A stretch of 64,000 nucleotides of DNA from positions 9,429,001-9,493,000 of the forward strand of contig NC_045148.1 of NCBI RefSeq assembly GCF_008831285.2, read 5' to 3'. Position 1 is the stretch's first letter. Every line of letters starts with the position of its first letter. Of this stretch, positions 53,751 to 64,000 are shown piece after piece. Below the pieces are notes generated by a model that saw nothing but the letters and a program-made list of their open reading frames with translations, was not told the DNA's origin and made no database searches. The stretch comes from Nymphaea colorata. Its lineage: Eukaryota; Streptophyta; Magnoliopsida; Nymphaeales; Nymphaeaceae. A program made the position numbers and the translations under genes.

Positions 53751-56497
53751 TAATTATGTAGCTCTCACTTTTGAAAAGGGAACAAAAAGAGAAAGGTAGA
53801 AAAGGAAGAGGAAGAAAAAGATGTTACACTAGCATGCTCAACAGTGACGTTTAAGGGCCAATTCCCTAGTAGCTTGTAAAAAGTATATGCTTGCATGGCT
53901 GGAAGGAAAGTTGGTCTTTCCTGTCTTTTCTAAGCCCATGAATACTTCACACGCTGGCAATTTTTGTGGTGGTGGTCCTCCCTTTCTTGGCTTCGCTAAC
54001 AGCTTAAGTAGCCACATACCATGCTAGCTCACCCTGGACCAGGTCTACCTTTACTTCTTTTCTGGCCTTTCATTTTCACTCGTCAATTTTCACATCAACG
54101 ATAGTTTGAATGTTGTTGGGATCGGAAAACGGGCAAGATCCATATGAGATCGAACGCCAATTTGGGCAACTTACTAGGGTTTTACTGTGCCCTGACACCA
54201 CTCGATTCGATTTGCCAATGTGTCAATTTGTTACGAGAAGCCGAAGCTCCTCCCTCATCCCTTAGTTTCCGGAGACCATGTTGCATTAGATACTTAGGTG
54301 TGAGAACAATGCACCTTCAAATTGATGTCTGCCTCATTGGATAAGGACCGAGGGAATAATGTTCACGAGAATCTAACTAACAACTAGACTTGATCGACCC
54401 ATCTAACTAAAAGTTGAATCGAATACTTTGAAGGACCAAAAGATTTGGAGGCATTAGACCAACATTGACTGATTAATCGCCTAAACCTTAAACCCTAGCC
54501 ATGTGCAAGATTCAACAAACGCATGAAAATACATTGTTGCTTCTTATTTCCATCACCTAGCAATAATTTTTCCGGAGACTTTTGATAGCCTGTTTGATGT
54601 GACTTGACAAGGGCCTTCCATGAAAACCCATTTACTCGTAAAATCTTCATTATCATCAACCAGCCGCACATAATCTCTAAGGATTAAAGAAGCAAAAGAA
54701 TACAAAGAACAAGAAGTTGGTTGCTCGACTTCTCAGTCACCTACTTACGAGAAACCCGCTCCGGTTTTTGATTCAACCTGTCTACCTTTCCTAAACGCAT
54801 TTCGACTACTTTACCTAAGTTTAAAATACTAAGTTTGTCTTTTTTTCTTTTACAGAATAGGATAATAAACATACATCGGGTTAATATTTTTTCCTCTCAC
54901 TAGAGAAAGGGACAACTGAGTGGCTTCTAGGCTTTAGCTGGAAAAGCATATTTCCAGAACAAAGAAGAGAAAGACAAAGATTTTAATATGAGCAGCTGCA
55001 TGGTCCAACTTAATAGTTGAAATCCTCCGGTTATCTTCAACTCTATTCGATCATCCCCGTCTCATCCATTCACGGTGTAGTTTGAGAGATCAGAGAATTT
55101 TTTTTTTTGGTCTAAGTTGGAGAAATCCACAAATTATATATCAGAAAGAGAGTAAGTAAATAATATGAAAATTTAAACTAAAACATATGTCATAAACGAA
55201 AATTTCCTTTGACTACCAAAGTAGATTTTAAAAATAAATAACATAAAGTAAATTACTTTCATTTTTTTATTATATATAAAAGTATATAAGCGCAAAAACT
55301 TCTGTGTTCGAGTTTGCACGTTGATGCATTAGTTTGTTGCATGCAATAATGCATGGATGAGTTCACGTGCAGCCTTTCGAGTTCACGAGCTTCCGAAAAC
55401 GCTAAAGGACGTCTGCTGTCATAAACACACAGTTGTCCTCTCCGTCTGGACCCCGCATCCAAATTATTTGCCCTTTTTTTCTTTAAAAAAAAAAACATAA
55501 AAAAAAAAAGTCATGCTTAAGTAATCTCCGTATCGGATAATACACATCGTATCGGACATAAATAAGGTTATTATTTAAAATACAAAATATTTATTATTTA
55601 TTTTAGAATAAAACAAATAAATAAATACAAATTAGTGCTTATTTTCCAATATATGAATCAAAGCAAAGAGTATGAAAATATTTGGGCCTCGAGTTTTGTG
55701 GCTCCAAATATGGAGCTGTCAAAAAGGGTCAAATCCGAGTCAGGTTTGGTTCCCCCCCACGTGAAAATTCCCATTTTTACACGGCAGCGCGCCAATGTAC
55801 CCGGACATCGTTTTGAATTTCTTTGGACATTGGATCTTCAAGTATTGGATCTTCAAAGAGATCCATGTAACAACGGATCGAGATCCAAATATATGCATTC
55901 CCTATCCGTTTTTTTTTGCTTCGAAATGTTAATAACCAAGTTTGCATTTGATTCAGATTTGCATTTTTCTTTGAAAAACCGCAGTAGTCGGATATGGATC
56001 TGAGTTGGATAACAGATCAAATGAGATTCTATTTGGATTATCTCCTTTTTGCAGGTTAGCTTGCACGGATCCAGATCGTCTTTGGTCGGACCAATAATCT
56101 CTCAGCCTCGGATCCACTGGGCCAATTTGGAGCTGTGGCCTGTGGGTACGGGCCACGGGTCCCACTGGATCCTTCCGTTAAAAAAATGGACGGTCCAGAA
56201 CACGGCCAGCTGGCCACCTATGGCTCACGTGACCACATGTTCTGGCAAACGTGGGCCCCACTGGGGACCAATCATAGCTCGAGGCCCAGCAAACGGAGGC
56301 CCCAAAGGCGTTGCCGCACCGGAGCCATCGTGGGCGCGTCCTCACCGCAAGACAACCCGGTAGCTTTTCCCAAAATTTCAACCACGCAATTTTTTTTCTT
56401 TTTTTCCCTACGAAACAGGGCCGAGTATCTCAGTCGAACCAAGTTACCATAACACCCTCATCTTTGGCCAATATGCCAAGCAAAACGGCGCCAAAAG

Positions 56498-56742
56498 CAG
56501 GGTGAGCACTTCTTAAATGAGCTTGAGAGTCATGAGTCACTCGTTCAAATAATCTACTTCAGTTCGAGCTCAACACGCAATTGCCAAGTCGAGCTTGAGC
56601 CTTAATCAAGTCGATATATTCAAATGATTTTACGAGTTTGTCGAGCTCGAGCTATTTTGGAGCTCAAGCCAAGTGGTTTTATTAGTCCAACCAAGTTTGA
56701 GCTGACTGGACTTAGGCTCGATTCGATGAATGTTCACCCCTA
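56498..56742. mobile_element. hAT-like non-autonomous element with perfect 8 bp duplication
   Basis: 245 bp. Left end CAGGGTGAGCACTTC; right end on the other strand TAGGGGTGAACATTC. Flanked by a perfect GCCAAAAG duplication at 56490-56497 and 56743-56750. The interior has GAGCTTGAG and TTCGAGCTCAA phrases like the larger TAGGGCTGCACA elements, suggesting a related subfamily. Confidence 0.85.
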
Positions 56743-57674
56743 GCCAAAAGCACAAACTTCCTTCCATGTACTCGATTAACTATTGTCATCTTCTTCTTGT
56801 CTCAAACTCTCGTAAAAACAAACTCCAGCTTCAATTTTTTTTTTCGAGGATAGATAAGATGACAAATATACTTATATAGCTAGTCCTTATATTATAAGCG
56901 GCATATACTATAAGCAAGTGAAGGCAAAAATGTATTGCTCAAATTGGATTGGATATTGTCTACATCAACGCCCACTTGAAAATCATACAACCAAGTTGTA
57001 GAGACACTCCATAAAGACATCTCTATACAATTCCACATCTATAATTTTGGACATACATATATATATATATATAGTGAGAGAAAGTGAGAAAGAGAGAGGG
57101 AGGAGAGGGTACATATTGGATAAAAAGAAAAAAATCATGATTGTACTTCCAATTGTGTTATATATATAAGAAACTACTCCCTATGATTTAGCAATTTTTA
57201 AAGTGGGAAATAATACCATATTGGACTCTTCTGATATATGCATTGGCTCATATTTTGAAACTTTTATCGTGCAATATGAGGAAATGCATACATGAAAGAG
57301 CGAGATCATAAAGTTTAATTTTTCCAAATTTTTTCTGTTATTCATAATTGTTTTTTATCTACCTCTTTTTTTCATGCTTTTTAATAGTTATTCTCTAGGC
57401 GCTATAGCCGGTGGCTCTTAAGGAGGGAGAGAAACTGATTTTATTCATTTTATGTATAAAAAAAAGGTCACATGCATGAGCGGCCAAGGAATAAGGATCA
57501 GGCCACTCAGTAGGTAAGAGGATGCAAACAAATAGCTGCGTTGAGGTCAGGAGATGATCAATTGTATACAGCTGAAAATGACAAAACTATTATGATGCCT
57601 TCTAAATAAGACATTCTAAAGTAGGTGGCGAAATAATAGTATACCATCGATACGGGGTGATACGATATTACAAT

Positions 57675-57840
57675 ATAAAAAGGTTGGTGCAACGGACAGA
57701 GCAAGGATTATTAGACACTCAATCTTCATTTTGAATTCTTGAAACATCAACTTTCTATAAAGTAAAAAGGACGAACAACAACATGCAATTTAAAGCGTTG
57801 AGGGTGTGTTACCATAAGACACCAAAAGCAGGACTCGTAC
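57675..57840 (+). mobile_element. Degenerate SINE-like repeat
   Basis: It starts AAAGGTTGGTGCAACGGACA and later has AAGACACCAAAAG, paralleling the copy in polygalacturonase intron 2 (28180-28330). Ends unresolved. Confidence 0.4.
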
Positions 57841-58926
57841 CTTGAGGTTGTATTTGATAGCTTTAGATATTGTCTTTGAGGCTGCAAATATGTTTTATTT
57901 TAAGTTTGGATTTAAAATACATGTTACATGTTAAAAAACTATGAATTTGGATCTTAAAAATTCATGAATCTAAGACATCTTCCGTCCTAAATCTCAAATA
58001 TTTTGACTTCAAAGCTTAATGAACGTTTCATTTTCTAAAGAATCGAAGACAAAATGCATCGGGAGTTGATGGAGGGCATTCTGGTCATTTTGATACGATC
58101 CAAGGAAGCCGTCCTATTCATTCGGCGTTTCGGGTCTTCATCAGAAATCATGGAGGAATTTCGGCTCCGCTGTCTCGAACTACAAGAATTTTGGCCGGTG
58201 GCATTTTAGTAATTTCTTCACATTCCATGGAATGATTTCCGTATATTTCGGTACGGTCGGTAGCTTAGGGGTAGTTGATCGTTGCGGCCCGTGAGCGCCC
58301 GTGATCGCGTCCCTACTCCCGAACAAACTGCCCCCGCCAACAGGAAAAATGACGAAACCGCCACTGGAAACCGTTTTGACAAAAATAGCCCTGTACGACT
58401 CCTTGAATGACGAAATCTGCCTCTCTTTGGCTAATTCACCGGGCCAAGGCTTTCGCTCCCTGGATCCCATACGGATACGAAATTTAAGAGTTCAGATTTT
58501 GGATCCATCTCGAATTGGTGTGGCACTTGCAAATCAAAGACATGTGGATCCAAAATCCAAAGTCGGCCGGTACTGGTCCAGATCCAATCCAAGCTTTGCC
58601 ACAATGGGTAGTGTAGGTGAATTCATGAGATCATGAGAGAGAGAGAGAAGACACTGTTCCTTCCACACAGTTGATGATTTTATTCTTTTCATACAGAAGA
58701 GTGAAAAGGAAAGAATTGGTTGCCATGCTGTGAATGGCAGGTGAGGTTCAGGTGGAATTAATGGTAAATTCCTTCAGGCCCTCATTACTTTATAACTTCC
58801 CCTTCCATGGAAAGATCTCAAATCTCCATGCAAATAATGTGAAGCAAGTGGACAGGAAGGAGAAGAAAGAAGAAATGGAAGAATATGTTTTTATCTTTTT
58901 GGACATCTTCAAGATTCCACTGATAT

Positions 58927-59026
<100 letters not shown>

Positions 59027-60160
59027 ACACAAGCATCTTTTCATACTTGGATTTGCATCTAGAAATGGGGTTCAAGAAATCAATGGCGTTGGCAGGAAGG
59101 GCTCGGTTCTACTTAAAGACTTTTAAGTTAAGAAGAGCCAAAATCTTCAGAGCCAATTTGCGTTCTGGCATGATCTGGTTGTAATTTGCTTACACCCTGC
59201 TTGTCCATCAGAAAGAAAAGGAATCAACAGCTCATGTCGCACTGCAATTTGATGTTTGATAAAATCAATCTTTGGAATCATGTTGATTTGATTCATAATA
59301 TTGTCCCTATGGAGCAGACAAACACATGAAGCTTAGATTAAGCAGAAGACTTCTGTCTTGAGGACCGAAGGTTTAGAACACTAGGAGATAGCTGACGTTT
59401 AAGATCTAGAGAGATCTATAGAGAGAGAGAAAGAGACAGAGAGGGAGAGGGAGCTGTTACGAGTGAGTAGTGAGAGACTCATTGTCCAAAAAAGAGAGTT
59501 TGTCCTTTGGTGATTGTAAAGACAAAGTACAGAGGGCTCTCTCTCTCTCTCTCTCTAACCCGTGAAGTTTTGCATGTGAAGGGGAAGGGGGAGGAGCTGT
59601 TGCCATCAACGCGACGACTCACATGCCTTCCCTGTTTGCTCCTTGCAGACAACACCAACAACAGCACCAACCAAGCGAAAGAGATGAAACGCCATTAATT
59701 AATCATGCAGAATGACGCAGTGGTCAACTAAAAAAGCTAGCGGAAAAGGAAAAAAGAAGAGAAGAAAACCAGTAAAGTGAAAGAAAGCAGAATTCTCCAT
59801 TAATGGCTGATGGTTGAACCACCAGACCTGGTGTGCTGCTCGCACGTGTGCTGCGTGTGCATCCGCCCATGCATGGCCTGAGCCCGTGCATGCTTTCTTT
59901 CCCTCACGTCTCTGTGCGTGTGTGTGTGTGTGTGGAAGCTCATCAGCGCTCCGCAATTGCTAGAAACTTTGCCAGCACATAAATTTTTTAGTACAAAATG
60001 AGTACTGATACGTAAATATCACGTCAATTCCTAAGGCTAAGGAGAAAGCTGGGTCCTCAACCCTCGTAGAAACAGTGATAAACCTCTTCAAAGACTAAAT
60101 TAGAGCTAGAAATTCAAGTCACGAGAGCACAATATGTACATTCGTAGTTAAGAGTACGCA

Positions 60161-60161
<1 letters not shown>

Positions 60162-60200
<39 letters not shown>
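60162..60200 (+). repeat. (TA)n microsatellite
   Basis: An alternating TA/AT tract of about 39 bp. Confidence 0.95.
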
Positions 60201-60203
<3 letters not shown>

Positions 60204-61113
60204 GAAACATGATGTGATTATGGATATTGTGTTTAGACTTAATAATGAACAAATGTTGGAGATAATGACACCATATTTATATATCGAAAGGTATAATTTT
60301 GGCTTTTGAGCATAAAGGTCGTCATATTATATGGTTGAAAAAAGAAAACAATATAAATGTAAAGTAACGCCGATGAGATGATGTCCATGATCATAGGATA
60401 AGATGTTTTACACTCAAACACGTACAACTGCCTTTTGTATTTACCATTGGCCTATTTTATGGACACCAATATAGTGAACATGCTACTGATTTGTCGATAT
60501 CTGGTTGCAGTTGGTTGGTTGTAATACTTCCACAAAATTAAATTATTATGAGGTGGGCATCTGGTTGGGTATCCGACCAATACCTAGTATCTGAATTACT
60601 TAAATAATTTATTTTTTAATAATATATATATATATAGTTATGACTAATTATAATTATATATTATATTATATTATAGTTAAATAACTTAATACCGTTAACA
60701 ATTTAATGATCCACCCTCTAATGTGATTTTGTAATAATAAAACATACACACAATAATAATAATAAAATAATAATAATAGTAATAATAACATCAATTTATT
60801 TTCAGCATATAGTTCATGCCCATGCACCTGAATAATGTTTAATTTAATTAACTAGTGGTAGCATAGGTACTTGTTTTTTTGAAACGACAATGGCCAAAAT
60901 GTCCTCACTGTTAACAAAAATACAAAACTCAATGAACTGCAAATATTAAGGACAAATTTGTCATTATAAGAATGTAATTATATACCAAAAAACGACGGGT
61001 TAAAGTTCCTTCACACGAAGTTAACAACTGTCATTCTTCCGATTAGGGGCACGAAGGCCACGTCCGGAATTAACCAGGGGCAAAAGAGACATTTTGAGGG
61101 GCAGCGGGTGCAA

Positions 61114-61123
61114 CTATATAAAC
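61114..61123 (+). promoter_or_regulatory. Probable TATA box of the second polygalacturonase
   Basis: CTATATAAAC lies about 71 bp upstream of the ATG at 61194, within a locally G+C-richer context. Confidence 0.6.
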
Positions 61124-61193
61124 CCTTCACAGCCAGCTATCCGACGCACGTAAAAAAAGGAAGAACTGAAGAAGTGGAGGAGGGAAGAGAAGA

Positions 61194-63989
61194 ATGGTGG
61201 CCGTTTCGGTTAGGAGCTTCCGTTTGCTTCTCCTCTTCTCGTCCCTTCTTCTTCTGTCGAGCTTCCATGGCTGCGCCGCCTACAGAAGCCACCGCTGGAA
61301 GCACAAGAAGCCCTCCCCTGCCACCTCATTGGGGAAGAAGAAGGGCAAGAGCGGCAGCAATGGCAGCGGCAAGAAACACGGCTCCCCCGTCGCTCCGGCG
61401 CCTGAACACTCTCCCCCACCTGCCGGCTCTCCCCCACGCGACTCCGGCGTCATTTTCGACGTCATTGACTTCGGAGCTAAAGGTGACGGCGTGACGGATG
61501 ACACTAAGGTTATAGCCATTCCGTAGCATTATCATCACCATCACTGCCATTCATTTTCCTGGTTTTATTTAGTTGGAGCTCGAGAAAGGAGCCATCGGAA
61601 CTTTCTCATATTCTTGTGAGAAATGTCTGTTTGGCAGCCTGCGAAAATCGTTCCCGTGTTCGGGAATGCTTCGCCTCGGTAGTCGTTACGCGATTGGTAG
61701 CATGAGAAAATGAGGCTGAAAGGAAACGAATCAAACGTGTAGGACAATTTTCTCCGAATTCGAATACTACGCGCTCGTCTGTGCTGATCAAAAACTTCCC
61801 AAAATGCCATCGCCGCTTCGACTAATGACATGCAAGGCCATGGCTATTTCAAACAAATAAAATTGTGCTAAATTTTATTAAAAAAATTGCACTTTTAGTT
61901 TTTTTCTCCCATCAAAACTTGCTATCTCTAGTTGCAGCATTTTCCTCTAATACCAAATGATGAATAAAAGAAGAAATTTTGATGAATAAAATGAGGTAGC
62001 ATGCATGCCATAGCCCTTCCAGGGAGATAAAAGTAATTTTCTCCCGACAATTTGGAATTTCATAGTGCTTAGAAGGACTGTGTGTCTCGTGATTGGTCTT
62101 GTCATTTTGGTCGTCCCATCTGAAAATGCAGTTAATTTTCTATGGAGTGACAGTCCTGCCCCTACTACATTCTCGTTGCCAAAATTTTCAGCTGAGAAAA
62201 TCGTGGTCTAATTGGGGACAGAATAGTAATTTCTTTACGTTTCCTTCTGGAAAACTTAGTCTTTTGAGACGGAAAAAAAAAGAAGCGTCGCCGGATTTCG
62301 GTCCCTTTTGAGAACCCCGGCGATCGGATAGGTCCGGTAAGGGCGAAATTGTAATTTACCATGATGAGTAGCGTTTTCCCAAAACTAGCCCTATTTTTTG
62401 GTGCGTTCACGAGCGCAATAGCTTTGTGGGGCCCGCAAATGTAGGTATATCTCAAAGATTCCTACTGCCACCATGCACGCAACAAATTGACCAAAATGCC
62501 CTTGCTCTGTTTTTGTTAATTTTATTCTCTCGGAAACTAAGTCGTTTGGGTGTGGCTTGCAGGCATTTGAGGAAGCATGGGCTGCCGCGTGCAAGGTGGA
62601 GGCGTCGACGGTGGCGGTGCCGTCGGACTTCGAGTTCGTCGTCGGGCCGATCTCATTTTCCGGCCCATATTGCGAGCCCAATATCGTTTTCCAGGCAAGT
62701 TTTCCGACAAGCACCACATTTCTTTGTATAACTAGATTTCGCGAGTCACTGCGGACCTCAGCTCCATGAGCCTAACAAAGCGAGACTTATCTTGCAGCTG
62801 GACGGCACGATCCTCGCGCCGGCGAGCTCGAAGCCGTGGGGCTCAGGGCTGTTGTGGTGGATCGAGTTCACCAAGCTCAGAGGGCTAACCATTCGAGGTC
62901 AGGGCGTCGTCGACGGCCGCGGAGCCGCCTGGTGGGGCGGAGCTGAGTCATATGATCCGGTAATTAATTGGTCATTTTAACATTTCACGAGGGCAGTTTG
63001 GTCAGTAAATGAAGCAGGTTTTCATTAAAAACTGTGCTTCGTGACAGCCACAGACACCTGAATAGAGGCTCCAGTTATCTGCAATGACCAAATCGCCCCT
63101 AGTATTAGTTTTAATTTACAAGTGTTTTTCTGCTGCAACCTAAAATGTTTTGATCTTTTCTTCTTTGGCATGATTCCCTTTTGGTGGTTCTTTCCTGCAG
63201 ATAATCAATGAGATGCTGAAAGTGGGAATGCCAAGCATCAAACCAACGGTCAGTATTCCTTATCTCGTGAATCAACGGCTCACAAAGAGCAGTAGGCAGT
63301 ACATGATCACAGCACCAAAATGCTGCAGGACCCCTCAAAAGAGAGGTGTCACTTTTAGAGGATCAAGCACAATAGTAGACAATAACCAGTGCCACACACA
63401 CTCTCTCTTTACCTCTCTCTCTCTCTCTCTCTCTCTAACCATGAAGGAGATCTCAATGTAAAACCTGCCTGGTTTCATGTCCTCATTATCGTACGGACTG
63501 ACCATGTGCAGAGAGGCTATAATCCCTAGGATCTCATTCCAACTTCTAAAATCTATGGTGGGGGGATCAAGGAAGTTGCAACATTGTGGTTTTTAAGGGC
63601 TTTTGGGGCTTAGTTTACATATCCTCACTGCAAATTAAAAAGCTAAAGTTGGATTACATAAAGATCAGATTATCACCTTAATAAACGATAGATCCTGTAA
63701 AATGGAAAAGCGATCTATAATTTTCATTAGACGATGCCATGGAAGCTCAAGGATTTGTGTGTCTTCTTCCTCCGTCATCAGGCTTTGCGGTTCTATGGAA
63801 GTACCAATGTCACCGTCACCGGCATAACGATCCGAAACAGCCCCCAGTGCCACCTGAAGTTCGACAGCTGCATGACGGTATCAGTCTACAACATGACAGT
63901 TTCATCCCCTGGGAATAGCCCAAACACAGATGGAATCCACTTGCAGAACTCTGTGGATGTAGTAGTGCACCACTCAAACTTGGCCTGCG
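61194..63989 (+). CDS. Polygalacturonase (GH28), 5' part, resembling the At1g48100 group
   Basis: Secreted pectin hydrolase. Exons: 61194-61508, 62563-62694, 62798-62959, 63201-63248 and 63782-63989, after which a donor (GTATGA) runs into the right edge. 288 residues are visible. MVAVSVRSFRLLLLFSSLLL looks like a signal peptide. Residues 30-85 form a Lys- and Pro-rich stretch (SPPPAGSPP), followed by the family start FDVIDFGAKGDGVTDDTK. GVVDGRGAAWW precedes SPNTDGIHL at 265-273; the GDDC, GHG and RIK motifs would lie in exons beyond the window. The intron after 62694 has a GC donor (CAG then GCAAGT). Its fifth exon is 208 nt, the same length and phase as exon 5 of the gene at 27568. The ATG at 61194 is preferred because it opens the signal peptide in frame. 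Confidence 0.92.
62695..62797 (+). other. GC-AG intron of the second polygalacturonase
   Basis: 103 bp, starting GCAAGT after CAG and ending CTTGCAG. Only this boundary joins NIVFQ to LDGTILAP in frame. The nearby GT five bases downstream would shift the frame. Confidence 0.82.
63404..63436 (+). repeat. (TC)n tract in intron 4 of the second polygalacturonase
   Basis: A TC run with one interruption inside the 63249-63781 intron. Confidence 0.9.
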
Positions 63990-64000
63990 GTATGATTGCA

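Larger units (their letters stand above)
51041..56497. other. Gene-free repeat-rich stretch, middle part
   Basis: No supported gene. It holds a degenerate GTGGTAGAGCCAGAAAATTT fragment at 51033, an inverted pair of TCGCTAAAAACCATCG-like words at 52452 and 52532, and the (TA)n tract at 52872-52920. It also has a G+C-rich block at 53040-53290 with no recognisable product, a SINE-like head on the minus strand near 53735, a 22 bp tandem pair at 53585-53628 and a G+C-rich region at 55.7-56.4 kb. Frames in the G+C-rich regions overlap on both strands and resemble no family. Confidence 0.4.

Noticed and set aside
55700-56450. G+C-rich frames of about 100 codons on both strands
   Set aside because: Overlapping frames on both strands, no domains, and promoter-like composition; nothing ties them to a gene.

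Overview
This window is nuclear DNA from a flowering plant. The genes are split by many GT-AG introns, the flanks are AT-rich, and there are long (TA)n, (CT)n and (GA)n tracts and many small non-autonomous transposons. All five protein genes are plant families. I cannot name the species or order from sequence alone.

Layout. (1) 1-3737, minus: a BOR-type boron exporter, 11 exons visible, with the C-terminal end beyond the left edge. (2) 3738-16789: no gene I can support; a possible boron-transporter leader, repeat fragments and an AT-rich dispersed repeat. (3) 16790-23639, minus: a complete DRM de novo DNA methyltransferase (10 coding exons, 699 aa) with two UBA domains, an exon that appears to have arisen by tandem duplication, and a start codon alone at the end of its exon. 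(4) 24.0-27.5 kb: AT-rich spacer with MITE-like and hAT-like elements. (5) 27568-33247, plus: a complete GH28 polygalacturonase (9 exons, 452 aa). (6) 34945-39544, minus: a complete clade I shaggy/GSK3 kinase (12 coding exons, 409 aa), probably preceded by a 4.1 kb leader intron that holds nested hAT-like elements, one very rich in perfect hairpins. (7) 43.8-61.1 kb: a gene-free repeat landscape with hAT-like elements, a tRNA-derived SINE with a 17 bp target duplication, inverted dispersed repeats and microsatellites. (8) 61194 to the right edge, plus: the 5' part of a second GH28 polygalacturonase with a GC-AG intron.

The genes do not form one pathway: they cover boron transport, RNA-directed DNA methylation, pectin degradation and brassinosteroid-type kinase signalling. 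The two polygalacturonases share exon boundaries and are ancient relatives rather than a recent tandem pair.

Exon boundaries were chosen by hand from splice motifs, reading-frame continuity and remembered family sequences. The coding lengths of the two complete minus-strand genes and the complete polygalacturonase all close in frame. I found no CRISPR array, tRNA or rRNA gene, organellar insertion or new multi-gene system. The most unusual items are the hairpin-rich element in the kinase leader intron, the duplication-born exon in the methyltransferase, and the loss of one trafficking tyrosine in the boron transporter.
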